A stretch of 64,000 nt of DNA from Nocardioides dongkuii (lineage in GTDB: Bacteria; Actinomycetota; Actinomycetes; Propionibacteriales; Nocardioidaceae), in contig NZ_CP059903.1 of the NCBI RefSeq assembly GCF_014127485.1, positions 2,418,001 through 2,482,000 of the forward strand, given 5' to 3'. Within the stretch, counting starts at the first letter, position 1; every line of letters starts with the position of its first letter. The notes under the pieces were generated by a model. The model had not been told where the DNA came from and made no database searches. It saw nothing but the letters and a program-made list of their open reading frames with translations. Shown one piece after another: positions 35,668-44,975 of this stretch. The position numbers and the translations under genes are program-made.

Positions 35668-36450
35668 TCAGAGTCCTGCCTGCGGGACGACCTGGAAGTA
35701 GATCGCGGTGATGATCGCGTTGAGGAAGAACAGCAGCATGAAGGCGACGATCACCGACTCGTTGACCGCGCGGCCGACGCCGCTGGGGCCGCCGCCGGCG
35801 TTGAGCCCCTTGAAGGCGCCCACGATCGCGGCGAGGTAGCCGAAGACCGCGGCCTTGACCATGCTGATGTAGAGGTCGGGCAGCGTCGCCAGCGCCGTGA
35901 AGGAGGAGAGGAACGCGCCCGCCGAGCCGTCCTGGATGATGACGGTGAAGAAGTACGCCCCGCCGATGCCGGCGGAGATCACCAGGCCGTTGATCATCAT
36001 CGCGACGAAGACCGTGGCCATCACGCGGGGCACCACGAGCCGGGCGATCGGGTCGACGCCCAGCACCTCCATCGCGTCGATCTCCTCGCGGATCTTGCGC
36101 GCCCCGAGGTCGGAGCAGATCGCCGATCCCGCGGCGCCGGCGATGATCAGGGCCGCGGCGATGGGCGCGGCCTCGCGGACGACGGCCAGCACGGCGGAGG
36201 CGCCGGCGAAGGACTGGGCGCCGAGCTGACCGGTGAGGTTGCCGACCTGCAGGGAGATGACCGCGCCGAAGGGCACCGAGACCAGGATCGTCGGCATCAG
36301 CGTGACGCTGGTGATGAACCAGGCCTGCTCGATCCACTCCCGCACCTGGAAGTGGGTGGTGAACAGACGCTTGGTGACGTCGACGACCATGGCGGTCAAT
36401 TCACCGGGCCCCCGGACCACGGACACAGCGGAGAACGCCACCTCGGTCAC
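35668..36450 (-). CDS. yrbE4A: YrbE4A-type MlaE permease subunit
   Basis: 260 residues, MlaE family: LVSVPFGAVISLQVGNLTGQ, REAAPIAAALIIAGAAGSAI, KIREEIDAMEVLGVDPIARL and NAGGGPSGVGRAVNESVIVA. It pairs with YrbE4B one base downstream. I chose the GTG at 36448-36450 because mycobacterial YrbE4A has a similar ~20-residue N-terminal stretch before the conserved Q-F/V-R-E-W/F; an ATG at 36390 is the alternative. It heads the ten-gene importer operon. A KstR-type site lies 38 bp upstream. Confidence 0.92.
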   Translation of the reverse strand: MTEVAFSAVSVVRGPGELTAMVVDVTKRLFTTHFQVREWIEQAWFITSVTLMPTILVSVPFGAVISLQVGNLTGQLGAQSFAGASAVLAVVREAAPIAAALIIAGAAGSAICSDLGARKIREEIDAMEVLGVDPIARLVVPRVMATVFVAMMINGLVISAGIGGAYFFTVIIQDGSAGAFLSSFTALATLPDLYISMVKAAVFGYLAAIVGAFKGLNAGGGPSGVGRAVNESVIVAFMLLFFLNAIITAIYFQVVPQAGL

Positions 36451-36487
36451 CTCCCCCTGCTCCGACGGCCGACGGCCGCGCTGACCA

Positions 36488-36501
36488 TAGAACGTGTTCT
36501 C
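36488..36501. promoter_or_regulatory. KstR-type operator of the mce4 operon
   Basis: TAGAACGTGTTCTC matches TnnAACnnGTTnnA except the last base. It is 38 bp upstream of the chosen yrbE4A start, the same spacing as at the ferredoxin-reductase promoter. Confidence 0.8.
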
Positions 36502-36613
36502 GTTCGTGACAACGACCACATCGCCAGGAGGTCCCGCCCCCGCGGAATATTTGTGGCATCCGTCCCATCCCTTGGCGGACGGGGTTTCCCGCGGACCCTC
36601 CAGATGGGGGACG

Positions 36614-37165
36614 ATGCGACCTGTGGACCCCTCCTCGCCCTGGTCGTCGTTCGCGCACGACCCCCGCGACCCGGCGTACGCCGGGCTGCGCGCCTCGGAC
36701 CGTGACCGCGACGTCGTGCACGGCGTGCTCGACGAGGCGTACGCCGACGGCCGGCTCGACCTCGAGGAGCTCGACGAGCGCCGCGCGGCCGCCGCCGCGG
36801 CGCGCACCCTGGGCGACCTCCCCCCGCTGGTCGGCGACCTGGTGCCCGCCGTCCCCGCGGCCCGGCCGCCCTCCACCGACCTCGCGCGGGCGACGCCGGA
36901 GACGATCCACGAGCTGGCCGTCGCCGCCTGGCGCAGGGACCTGCGGGAGGCGGTCGCGACCTTCCTCGTCCCGTCAGTCATCTGCCTGGTGATCTGGGCA
37001 GTGGTGATGTTCGGGGGCTTCTTCTGGCCCGCGTTCGTGATGCTCGGGACCGGCGCGAACCTGCTCCAGACCCTGCTGCGACGCGACGACATCATCGCCG
37101 ACCACGCGCGGAAGCTGGAGAAGAAGCAGGCCCGGGCGCTGCGTCCGAAGGGGGACGGCGCGTGA
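36614..37165 (+). CDS. DUF1707 protein with two transmembrane helices
   Basis: 183 residues. The N-terminal DUF1707 (SHOCT-like) segment reads LRASDRDRDVVHGVLDEAYA, DGRLDLEELDERRAAA. It is followed by a 2TM domain (about 118-150: ATFLVPSVICLVIWAVVMFG, FWPAFVMLGTG) and a basic C-terminus. DUF1707 proteins are common in Actinobacteria with no firm function. GGGGGACG precedes the ATG. Its stop overlaps the GTG of the channel gene (GTGA), so the two are coupled. Confidence 0.8.
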   Translation: MRPVDPSSPWSSFAHDPRDPAYAGLRASDRDRDVVHGVLDEAYADGRLDLEELDERRAAAAAARTLGDLPPLVGDLVPAVPAARPPSTDLARATPETIHELAVAAWRRDLREAVATFLVPSVICLVIWAVVMFGGFFWPAFVMLGTGANLLQTLLRRDDIIADHARKLEKKQARALRPKGDGA

Positions 37166-37887
37166 CCGGCCACCTCGGCGACCCCCCGGCCGAGGCCGGG
37201 ACGCGGGAGCGGCGGCACCAGGTCCTTCCGGTGTTCGGCAAGCACCCCTCCGCGGTGCTCCTCGGTGCGCAGCTGCTGGCGGTGCTGATCTATCCGTTCC
37301 TGCGCGACTCCACCCCCGGGCGCGCCCTGCTGGGCGTGGTGCACCTCGGGATCGTGCTCACCGCGCTCTGGGCGGTGCGCCGCTCCCCCGCCCTGCTGTG
37401 GGTCGCGATCTGCCTCGGCGGCCCCGGGATGGTGTTCACGGTGCTCGAGGCGTTCTCACCGGACACCGGCTGGATCGTGCTCGTCTCGGCCCTGCTGCAC
37501 GCGCCGTTCTACTTCTACGTCTCCTACGGGATGGTCCGCTACCTCTTCCACGACGACCGGGTCACCCGCGACGAGCTGTTCGCGACGGGCGCGGCGTTCA
37601 CCGTCGTCGCCTGGGGCTTCGCGTACGTCTTCGTCGCCGTCCAGGTGATCTGGCCGGGGTCCTTCATCGGCGCCGAGGGCGGTACGGAGCGCGACTGGTT
37701 CGAGCTGCTCTACCTGTCGTTCTCGACGCTCACCAGCGTCGGCCTCTCCGACGTGGTGCCGGTCCTCGACCACGCCCGGTCGCTGGTGATGATCGAGATG
37801 GTCGTCGGCGTGCTGTACGTCGCGCTCGTGGTCGCCCGCCTGGTCGGGCTCACCGTGAGCCGCAGCGTGCACGGCCCCACGCGCTGA
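37162..37887 (+). CDS. two-pore-type ion channel family membrane protein
   Basis: 241 residues with about six hydrophobic segments. The C-terminal part shows the pore-loop layout of the Ion_trans_2 family: helix, then SFSTLTSVGLSDVVPVLDHA, then a last helix (LVMIEMVVGVLYVALVVARL). The filter TSVGLSD departs from the canonical T-V-G-Y-G-D of K+ channels, so ion selectivity is uncertain. The N-terminal ~110 residues add four helices without a voltage-sensor Arg pattern. Coupled to the DUF1707 gene. Confidence 0.7.
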   Translation: MTGHLGDPPAEAGTRERRHQVLPVFGKHPSAVLLGAQLLAVLIYPFLRDSTPGRALLGVVHLGIVLTALWAVRRSPALLWVAICLGGPGMVFTVLEAFSPDTGWIVLVSALLHAPFYFYVSYGMVRYLFHDDRVTRDELFATGAAFTVVAWGFAYVFVAVQVIWPGSFIGAEGGTERDWFELLYLSFSTLTSVGLSDVVPVLDHARSLVMIEMVVGVLYVALVVARLVGLTVSRSVHGPTR

Positions 37888-37908
37888 CCGCACCCGGAAG
37901 GTTCGGCG

Positions 37909-38289
37909 TCAGCAGTCCCAGCCGGCCGGCCGGAGCCCCCTGGGGAGCCGGGAGACCACCAGCCGGTAGGACTCGTCGACCGCCTCCAGCAGCTCCTCGT
38001 CGGGGATCGCGTTCCCGAACGCCAGGTCGTTCCAGCCCGACCGGCCGAGGTAGGCCATCACGCTCGCGGCGCCGGGGTAGCGCGCCAGCCACTCGTCGGC
38101 CACCTCGCGGGTCGGGCCGGCCTTGACCCCGACGCCGGTCGCGCCGACGAACGCGAAGATCTTCCCGCGCTCCCCGGGCCCGACCTTGATCACCGGGTGG
38201 TCGTGCCCGCCCGGTCCCTCGCCCCACGGGAAGTCCGGCCACGCGCCGGGCTTGGCCAGGCAGTGGGCCAGCAGGGCCTCGGGGGTCAT
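37909..38289 (-). CDS. MmcQ/YjbR family protein
   Basis: 126 residues. The family marks are WPDFPWGEG..HPVIKVG, KIFAFVG, GWNDLAFGNAIPDEELLEAV and DESYRLVVSRLP. MmcQ/YjbR is a small CyaY-like fold thought to bind DNA or nucleotide; no exact role is known. A lone gene, 21 bases from the channel gene stop on the other strand. Confidence 0.8.
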   Translation of the reverse strand: MTPEALLAHCLAKPGAWPDFPWGEGPGGHDHPVIKVGPGERGKIFAFVGATGVGVKAGPTREVADEWLARYPGAASVMAYLGRSGWNDLAFGNAIPDEELLEAVDESYRLVVSRLPRGLRPAGWDC

Positions 38290-38321
38290 GGGTCGAACCT
38301 AGGCGAGCGGAGCGCGTCGCG

Positions 38322-38504
38322 TCACTCGCAGGAGGGGCAGACCAGCCGGATCGGGACGTCGGCGCAGAGCGGCGGCCCGTTCGCGACGAACGGGCGGGCG
38401 CCGGCCGTCAGCCGGGGCACCTTGGCACCGCCGCACCCGCGGCACGCGGTCGGGTCGTGCTTGCGCTCGGTCGCGGTCATCGCCGCCGTCCGCTCGGTTG
38501 TCAT
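38322..38504 (-). CDS. small zinc-ribbon-like hypothetical protein
   Basis: 60 residues with two CxxC pairs (CRGCGGAK in the middle, CPSCE at the very C-terminus), consistent with a treble-clef or zinc ribbon. It may start at the ATG at 38502-38504 or at one eight codons later; neither has a clear ribosome site. No family is recognised. It lies between the MmcQ gene and the MFS gene on the same strand. Confidence 0.45.
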   Translation of the reverse strand: MTTERTAAMTATERKHDPTACRGCGGAKVPRLTAGARPFVANGPPLCADVPIRLVCPSCE

Positions 38505-38561
38505 ACCCGTCCGGTATCCGGTGTGCTGCGGATCACACCCGCGGGCGGTCGGTTCCGTCGC

Positions 38562-39848
38562 TCACCCGGTCGCCCCCGCCTCCAGCGCGACCCGGTCGAT
38601 CACGCGGCGTGCCCGGCGCCGGTAGCGCAGCACCTGGACCAGCCCGAGCGCCCACACGGCGTACTGCACGCTCATCGCCCAGCGGAACGCCGCCGGCTGG
38701 TAGTCGGTGCTGCTGCCCGGCGTGCGCCAGTCGAGGACCAGCCCGATCGCCACCACCAGCAGCAGGCTGGCGACGAACCCGGCGACGTTGATGATCCCGG
38801 TCGCGCTGGCCAGCCGCTCGGCGGGGTTGGAGGTGCGCCCGACGTCGAAGCCGATCACCGACCCCGGCCCGCCGACCCCCACCACCAGGGCCAGCACGAC
38901 CAGCAGCGCGAACGGCGCCGGGCCCGGCCAGGCGAGCACCACCGTCCAGGTGGCGGCGATCGCGCCGACGATCCCCAGGACCATCGAGGAGCGGTGCCAC
39001 GGGTGCCGGGCGACGAACCAGCCGAGCACCGGTCCGGCGACCACCACCGAGACCACGATGAGCGTGAGCAGCAGGCCCGCCTCGGCGCTCGAGCGGCCCT
39101 CGCCGCGGACGAAGAACGGGTAGCCCCACAGCAGCGAGAGCGTGGTGGCGCTCGACTGGGTGCAGAAGTGGATCCAGAAGCCGAGCCGGGTGCCGGGGTG
39201 GGACCACGAGGCCGCCAGGCTGGCCCGGGCGGCGGCCGGCGAGAGCGGCGTCCCGCGCAGGTTGCGGCTCGCGGGGGCGTCGCGCAGCAACACCGCGCCG
39301 ACGGCGGCCAGCACCACCCCGAACGACGCCGTGACCAGGTAGGCGCGGGTCCACCCGACGCTGCCGAGCGCCCAGGTCATCGGGACCGCCGCCCCGATCG
39401 CGCCGAGCTGGCCGACGGTGCCGGTCAGCTGGGTGAAGATCGGGATCCTGCGCGGCGGGAACCAGACCGCGAGGATCCGCAGCACGCAGATGAACGTCAT
39501 CGCGTCCCCGAGGCCGACGAAGAACCGCGCCACCAGGGCGACCGGGTAGCTCTCGGCGAGCGCGAACGCCGCCTGTGCCGCGGAGAGCAGCAGCGCCCCG
39601 GTCAGCAGCACGCTGCGCGAGCCGAACCGGTCGACCAGCAGCCCGACCGGGACCTGCATCGCGGCGTACACGAGGAGCTGGAGCATCGTGAACGTCGCGA
39701 GCTGGGAGGCCGAGATGCCGAACCGCTCGGTCGCCTCGAGCCCGGCGACCGCGAGCGAGGACCGGTGGAAGACCGCCAGCACGTAGACCGCGAGCCCGAC
39801 CAGCCAGACCGTCAGCCCGACCCGGAAGGACGGCGCCGGGTCGCTCAC
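38562..39848 (-). CDS. MFS transporter
   Basis: 428 residues with 12 predicted membrane helices. The MFS loop 2-3 motif is VDRFGSRSVLLTGALLLSAA and an Arg-rich loop in the middle splits two six-helix halves. VGLGDAMTFICVLRILAVWF and FPPRRIPIFTQLTG resemble nitrate/hexose-phosphate-type MFS proteins, but the substrate cannot be named. GTG start. No linked enzyme gene gives a hint. Confidence 0.85.
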   Translation of the reverse strand: MSDPAPSFRVGLTVWLVGLAVYVLAVFHRSSLAVAGLEATERFGISASQLATFTMLQLLVYAAMQVPVGLLVDRFGSRSVLLTGALLLSAAQAAFALAESYPVALVARFFVGLGDAMTFICVLRILAVWFPPRRIPIFTQLTGTVGQLGAIGAAVPMTWALGSVGWTRAYLVTASFGVVLAAVGAVLLRDAPASRNLRGTPLSPAAARASLAASWSHPGTRLGFWIHFCTQSSATTLSLLWGYPFFVRGEGRSSAEAGLLLTLIVVSVVVAGPVLGWFVARHPWHRSSMVLGIVGAIAATWTVVLAWPGPAPFALLVVLALVVGVGGPGSVIGFDVGRTSNPAERLASATGIINVAGFVASLLLVVAIGLVLDWRTPGSSTDYQPAAFRWAMSVQYAVWALGLVQVLRYRRRARRVIDRVALEAGATG

Positions 39849-39908
39849 GGCGTCGATCCTAGGTGCTGCCCCGGACCTCGCGGACGGCCGTCCTGCGGGT
39901 CTCCTCGT

Positions 39909-40014
39909 GAGGGGTCTCGATACGCTCGCTGGCGCTCGCTACTCGACCAACGAGGTCACGAGCCACTCGCTGGTCGAGTAGCCCCGAGGAACGAGGGGCG
40001 TATCGAGACCCCTC
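39909..40014. repeat. intergenic palindromic repeat (variant of the dispersed family)
   Basis: A nested inverted repeat: 16-bp perfect outer arms at 39909-39924 and 39999-40014 (GAGGGGTCTCGATACG) and 11-bp inner arms at 39939-39949 and 39971-39981 (CTACTCGACCA). It begins GGTCTCGA and carries CTCGACCA, like the units near 14.3, 16, 61 and 62.5 kb, but with GATACG in place of GACAACG. Located between uvrB and the MFS gene. It can fold into a long hairpin. Confidence 0.85.
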
Positions 40015-40030
40015 GGTCGGCGCTCCCTCC

Positions 40031-42157
40031 TCACTTCGTTGCTTCCATCATCTGGCGGAGCTCCTTCTTGAGCTCCGAGATCTCGTCGCGCAGCCGGGCG
40101 GCGAGCTCGAACTGCAGCTCGGCGGCGGCGTTGCGCATCTGGTCGGTGAGGTCCTGGACCAGCTGGGCGAGGTCGGCGCTGGGCATGCCGGCCAGGTCGG
40201 CGGCGTGCTTGCCGGCGTCGCCGGAGCGCAGGGCGGGCACCGGCTGCTTGGCCTTCACTCCCCCGGCGCGGCCCTTGGCCGCGGTGCCGGCCCAGGTCTC
40301 GAGCAGGGCCTGGGTGTTCTCGTCCTCGCGGGCCAGCATCTCGGTGATGTCGGCGATCTTCTTGCGCAGCGGCTGGGGGTCGACGCCCGCGGCCAGGTTG
40401 TAGGCCACCTGCTTCTCGCGGCGCCGGTTGGTCTCCTCGATCGCCTTTTCCATGGAGGGGGTGATCTTGTCGGCGTACATGTGCACCTGGCCGGACACGT
40501 TGCGGGCCGCGCGACCGATGGTCTGGATCAGCGACTTGTCGGAGCGCAGGAAGCCCTCCTTGTCAGCGTCGAGGATCGCCACCAGCGACACCTCGGGCAG
40601 GTCGAGGCCCTCACGGAGCAGGTTGATGCCCACCAGCACGTCGTACTCGCCCATCCGGAGCTCGCGGAGCAACTCGATGCGACGCAGGGTGTCGACCTCG
40701 GAGTGGAGGTAGCGGGTGCGGATGCCGGCGTCGAGGAGGTAGTCGGTGAGGTCCTCGGACATCTTCTTGGTCAGCGTGGTGACCAGGACCCGCTCGTTGC
40801 GCTCGGTGCGCAGCCGGATCTCGTGGATCAGGTCGTCGATCTGGCCCTTGGTCGGCTTGATGACGACCTCGGGGTCGATCAGGCCGGTGGGCCGGATGAT
40901 CTGCTCCACGGTGTCGCCACCGACCTTGTCCAGCTCGTAGTCGCCGGGGGTCGCGGAGAGGTAGATCGTCTGCCCGATCCGGTCGAGGAACTCCTCCCAC
41001 CGCAGCGGCCGGTTGTCCATCGCGCTCGGCAGCCGGAAGCCGTGGTCGACCAGGTTGCGCTTGCGGGACATGTCGCCCTCGTACATGCCGCCGATCTGCG
41101 GGACCGCGACGTGGGACTCGTCGACGACGAGCAGGAAGTCCTCGGGGAAGTAGTCGAGCAGGCAGTTCGGCGCGGAGCCCCGCGGGCGGCCGTCGATGTG
41201 CATCGAGTAGTTCTCGATGCCCGAGCAGGACCCGACCTGCCGCATCATCTCGATGTCGTACGTCGTGCGCATCCGCAGCCGCTGGGCCTCGAGCAGCTTG
41301 CCCTCGCGCTCGAACTTGGCCAGCTGGTCCTCGAGCTCGAGCTCGATGCCGCGGATAGCCCGCTCCATCCGCTCCGGGCCGGCGACGTAGTGGGTCGCGG
41401 GGAAGACGTAGAGCTCCTCGTCCTCGGTGAGCACCTCGCCGGTGACGGCGTGCAGCGACATCAGCCGCTCGATCTCGTCGCCGAAGAACTCGATCCGGAC
41501 CGCGTGCTCCTCGTAGACCGGGAAGATCTCCAGGGTGTCGCCGCGGACCCGGAAGGTGCCGCGGGTGAAGCTCATGTCGTTGCGGGTGTACTGGATCTCG
41601 ACCAGCCGGCGCAGGATCGAGTCGCGGTCGTGCTCCTCGCCGACGCGCAGCCGCAGCATCCGGTCGACGTACTCCTGCGGGGTGCCGAGGCCGTAGATGC
41701 AGGAGACGGTGCTGACGACGATCACGTCGCGGCGGGTCAGCAGCGAGTTGGTCGCGCTGTGCCGCAGCCTCTCGACCTCCTCGTTGATCGAGGAGTCCTT
41801 CTCGATGTAGGTGTCGGTCTGCGGGACGTAGGCCTCGGGCTGGTAGTAGTCGTAGTAGCTGACGAAGTACTCGACGGCGTTGTTCGGGAACAGCTGGCGC
41901 AGCTCGTTGGCGAACTGGGCGGCCAGCGTCTTGTTGGGCTGCATGACCAGCACCGGGCGCTGCAGCTGCTCGGTCACCCAGGCCACGGTGGCGGTCTTGC
42001 CGGTGCCGGTCGCACCGAGGAGGACGACGTCCTCGACCCCCGCCCGGATCCGCTGGGTGATCTCCTTGATCGCGGCCGGCTGGTCGCCGGATGGCTGGTA
42101 GTCGGACTCGACCTTGAACGGCGCCACCCGGCGCTCGAGATCGGTGACAGGGCGCAT
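40031..42157 (-). CDS. uvrB: UvrB, excinuclease ABC subunit B
   Basis: 708 residues. Walker [14 protein letters not shown] (Lys55), the DNA-inserting beta-hairpin [20 protein letters not shown], helicase motifs ([35 protein letters not shown]) and a C-terminal UVR domain ([20 protein letters not shown]) that binds UvrC. It loads at lesions with UvrA and is needed for dual incision in nucleotide-excision repair. The start [11 protein letters not shown] at 42157 suits the family; a longer reading frame upstream is spurious. uvrA itself is not in the window. Confidence 0.97.
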   Translation of the reverse strand: MRPVTDLERRVAPFKVESDYQPSGDQPAAIKEITQRIRAGVEDVVLLGATGTGKTATVAWVTEQLQRPVLVMQPNKTLAAQFANELRQLFPNNAVEYFVSYYDYYQPEAYVPQTDTYIEKDSSINEEVERLRHSATNSLLTRRDVIVVSTVSCIYGLGTPQEYVDRMLRLRVGEEHDRDSILRRLVEIQYTRNDMSFTRGTFRVRGDTLEIFPVYEEHAVRIEFFGDEIERLMSLHAVTGEVLTEDEELYVFPATHYVAGPERMERAIRGIELELEDQLAKFEREGKLLEAQRLRMRTTYDIEMMRQVGSCSGIENYSMHIDGRPRGSAPNCLLDYFPEDFLLVVDESHVAVPQIGGMYEGDMSRKRNLVDHGFRLPSAMDNRPLRWEEFLDRIGQTIYLSATPGDYELDKVGGDTVEQIIRPTGLIDPEVVIKPTKGQIDDLIHEIRLRTERNERVLVTTLTKKMSEDLTDYLLDAGIRTRYLHSEVDTLRRIELLRELRMGEYDVLVGINLLREGLDLPEVSLVAILDADKEGFLRSDKSLIQTIGRAARNVSGQVHMYADKITPSMEKAIEETNRRREKQVAYNLAAGVDPQPLRKKIADITEMLAREDENTQALLETWAGTAAKGRAGGVKAKQPVPALRSGDAGKHAADLAGMPSADLAQLVQDLTDQMRNAAAELQFELAARLRDEISELKKELRQMMEATK

Positions 42158-42215
42158 GCAACCAGCGTAGGCGGGCGCACCGACAAGCCCGGATCGGCCC
42201 GGATCGGCCCGTCGC

Positions 42216-43367
42216 TCAGCCCGTCTTCGGCCGCCACACCCGGACGTCGGCGACCAGGCGACCGGCCGGGCCGTCCGCCCGCTCGGACCAGTCCTGCCCG
42301 CCCGCGACCACCAGCGCGGACCCGACGGCGGCCACCGTCTCGTCGTACGTCGCCGGGGTCTGGTCGGGGACCTCCACCCAGCGCCCGCGCACCGCGTCGA
42401 CGACCCAGCCGTGGTCGTACTCGTAGGCGGCCTCGCCGTCGCCGACGACCCCCGCGAGATCGCCCGCGCCCGACGGCCGGTCGGCGGGCAACGGGCCCCA
42501 GGTGCCGGTCGCGGGGTCGAGCACCGCGCCGCCGTCGTCGCCGAAGTGGCCGTTGAGCCACACCCGGCCCGCGACGCTCCACGCCTGGTAGCCCTCCGAC
42601 GGGGCGCCCGGCAGCCTCGTCCACGTCCCCGTGGCGCCGTCGTACGCCGCGGCGAGCTTGCCGCCCCCCTCCCCCTCGGTCGAGCCGAAGGCGAGCAGCC
42701 GGTCACCGTCGGCGACGACGAACCGGTCGAAGACCTCCGGCAGCGGGTCGTCGGGCAGGTCGGTCCCGGCGCCGGTGACGGGGTCGAGGAGCCGGTCCGC
42801 GCTCTCGCCCTGCTCGTCGGTGCCCGAGACGGCCAGCAGGCGCCCGTCGTACGGCACCAGGGCCGAGACGCCGCTGCGCCCGCGCGGCACCGTGGCGAGG
42901 ACGTCCCAGGTGTCGGCGTCCGGGTCGTAGCGCAGCAGCTCCGCGGGGCCCGTGCAGTCCGCCCCCGACCGGCACGACGCGAGGAGGAAGGCGTCCCCGT
43001 CGAGCACCGCGCCGACCGCATGGCTGAACCCGAAGGGGGCGTCCGCGACCTCGCGCCACTCCCCGGTCGCCAGGTCCACGACCGCACCGTCGGCCAGCCG
43101 GGGAGAGTCGGGGTAGAAGCAGTCCGCGGTCGGCGGGCACAGCCACTCCCAACCGCCGACGACCAGGACGTGCCGCTCGTCGAGGCCGAGCACCGAGGAG
43201 CCGATGCGCCCGCTCAGCGGGCCCGGCGGCAGCGTCCGCCAGCCCGGGCCGACCGTCGACGCCGCTGCGGACGACGCGGGCGGGGGGTCGCTCGTGCCGG
43301 TCTCCGCGCCGCATCCCGCCGCGGCCAGGACGAGAGCGGGAAGGGCCGGCAGCAGGCGCGATCGCAT
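42216..43367 (-). CDS. secreted lipoprotein with kelch/galactose-oxidase-like propeller
   Basis: 383 residues. Lipoprotein signal ALVLAAAGC with Cys19, a Ser/Ala/Thr-rich linker, then kelch-type beta repeats ([63 protein letters not shown]). Probably a cell-surface beta-propeller of unknown ligand. It reads away from the phospholipase-D-type gene, with 64 bp between. Confidence 0.75.
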   Translation of the reverse strand: MRSRLLPALPALVLAAAGCGAETGTSDPPPASSAAASTVGPGWRTLPPGPLSGRIGSSVLGLDERHVLVVGGWEWLCPPTADCFYPDSPRLADGAVVDLATGEWREVADAPFGFSHAVGAVLDGDAFLLASCRSGADCTGPAELLRYDPDADTWDVLATVPRGRSGVSALVPYDGRLLAVSGTDEQGESADRLLDPVTGAGTDLPDDPLPEVFDRFVVADGDRLLAFGSTEGEGGGKLAAAYDGATGTWTRLPGAPSEGYQAWSVAGRVWLNGHFGDDGGAVLDPATGTWGPLPADRPSGAGDLAGVVGDGEAAYEYDHGWVVDAVRGRWVEVPDQTPATYDETVAAVGSALVVAGGQDWSERADGPAGRLVADVRVWRPKTG

Positions 43368-43431
43368 GCCGTGCAGACGCGCGCCGACGGCCTCCGGTTC
43401 CCCATCGCAGCCGGGTCGCTAGATTGACCCG

Positions 43432-44694
43432 GTGGGTAGCCGAGTCCAGTCCGTCCCCGAGCGGATCGTGCGGATCGCCCGGCGCACGCTGCTGACGGTG
43501 TTCGGCGTCCAGCTCGCCCTTGCGGTCGGCATGTCGCTCGTCGACTCCTACCGTCGTCGCGGGAAGAAGCCGAAGCCGTTCCCGGTGACCCCGCCGCGCA
43601 CCGTGTCGGTGGGCGACAGCACGCTGCGGACCTACACCTACGGCCGAGACCTGTACGCCGACATGCTCGCCGCGATCGACGGCGCCCAGCGGCAGATCCT
43701 CTTCGAGACCTACATCTGGAAGGGCGACGAGATCGGCGAGCGCTTCAAGGCCGCGCTCGCCGCCGCCGCCGACCGGGGCGTCGAGGTCTACTGCATCTAC
43801 GACAGCTTCGCCAACCTCGTCGTCTCGCCCCGGTTCAAGCGCTTCCCGTCGAACATGAAGGTGCTGCGCTACCCGCTCTACCCCGCCGGGTGGCGGTTCT
43901 TCGACGTCGCCCGCTACGGCCGGGACCACCGCAAGATCCTCGTGGTCGACGACCACGAGGGGTTCGTCGGCGGCTACAACATCGGCTCGGCGTACGAGAC
44001 CGAGTGGCGCGACACCCACGTGCGGATCACCGGACCCGCGGTGTGGGACCTCAAGCGCGCCTTCGCCGACTTCTGGAACCTCAACCGGCGGCGCCGCATC
44101 CGCGCCAGCGAGCGGCCACTGCTGCTGGAGACCGCCTCGACCTGGGAGCCGGTCATCCGGTTCCACCGCAACGTGCCGAAGCTGTGGATGTTCCCGATCC
44201 GGTCGGTCTACCTCGAGGCGATCGCACGATCGAGCGTCCGGGTCTGGATGACGCAGGCCTACTTCACCCCCGACCAGGACTTCGCCGACGCGATGAAGGC
44301 CGCCGCGCGGCGCGGGGTCGACGTACGCCTGCTGGTGCCGCTGAAGTCCAACCACATCGTCGCGGACTGGATCTCGCGCGGGTACTTCTCCCAGCTCCTC
44401 GACGCCGGGGTGCGCATCTTCCGGTTCCGCGACGCGATGGTGCACGCCAAGACGCTCACCGTCGACGGCACCTGGTCGACGGTCGGCACCGCCAACATCG
44501 ACCGGCTCAGCCTGCAGGGCAACTACGAGATCAACGTGGAGGTCTTCGACGAGGCCTTCGCGCAGACCCTGGAGGAGATCTTCGCGGTCGACCAGGGCAA
44601 CAGTCTCGAGCTCACCAGCGCGGAGTGGGAGGCACGCGACCTGCACCGGAAGTTCACCGAGGCGACGCTCGCCCCGCTGCGCCCGCTCCTCTGA
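43432..44694 (+). CDS. phospholipase D-superfamily cardiolipin-synthase-like protein
   Basis: 420 residues. A membrane helix at about 19-37, then two HKD motifs: H166-x-K168-x4-D173 (RDHRKILVVDDHEGFVGGYN) and H338-x-K340-x4-D345 (VHAKTLTVDGTWSTVGTANI), each followed by the G-G/S-x-N/D pattern. This is the bacterial cardiolipin synthase (ClsA/B) layout, which joins two phosphatidylglycerols or transfers phosphatidyl groups. Actinobacteria also use CDP-alcohol-type cardiolipin synthase, so another phospholipid reaction is possible. GTG start. Confidence 0.85.
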   Translation: MGSRVQSVPERIVRIARRTLLTVFGVQLALAVGMSLVDSYRRRGKKPKPFPVTPPRTVSVGDSTLRTYTYGRDLYADMLAAIDGAQRQILFETYIWKGDEIGERFKAALAAAADRGVEVYCIYDSFANLVVSPRFKRFPSNMKVLRYPLYPAGWRFFDVARYGRDHRKILVVDDHEGFVGGYNIGSAYETEWRDTHVRITGPAVWDLKRAFADFWNLNRRRRIRASERPLLLETASTWEPVIRFHRNVPKLWMFPIRSVYLEAIARSSVRVWMTQAYFTPDQDFADAMKAAARRGVDVRLLVPLKSNHIVADWISRGYFSQLLDAGVRIFRFRDAMVHAKTLTVDGTWSTVGTANIDRLSLQGNYEINVEVFDEAFAQTLEEIFAVDQGNSLELTSAEWEARDLHRKFTEATLAPLRPLL

Positions 44695-44917
44695 GCGCTG
44701 CCCCCGCGCTCCGGACCCGCCACGACGCCACCGCCAGCACGACGAGCACGGCCACGATCCCGACGGCGACGACCCAGGCCGGCACCCCCACCCACAGGGC
44801 GACGAGCGACGTCACGAAGAGGACGACGGCCGCGGTCGACAACCACAGGGTGGCGAGCAGGCCGACGACGAGCGGACCCGCGCGGCTCGGTTCGTCTCGG
44901 TCGGTCACGGTGCTCAC
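44654..44917 (-). CDS. small two-helix membrane protein
   Basis: 87 residues from the GTG at 44915-44917. Two hydrophobic helices (LVVGLLATLWLSTAAVVLFV and VPAWVVAVGIVAVLVVLAVA) with a short charged N-terminus (TDRDEPSRAG) and an Arg/Gly-rich tail. No family is recognised. Its 3' end overlaps the 3' end of the phospholipase-D-type gene on the other strand by 41 bp. Could be a chance frame, but the amphipathic plan is convincing. Confidence 0.5.
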   Translation of the reverse strand: MSTVTDRDEPSRAGPLVVGLLATLWLSTAAVVLFVTSLVALWVGVPAWVVAVGIVAVLVVLAVASWRVRSAGAALRGAGAAGRASPR

Positions 44918-44975
44918 CGTGCCGCCGCGGGACCGTCCTGGCAAGGACCTCCGGCACGACACCCCGTAGCGGCGC

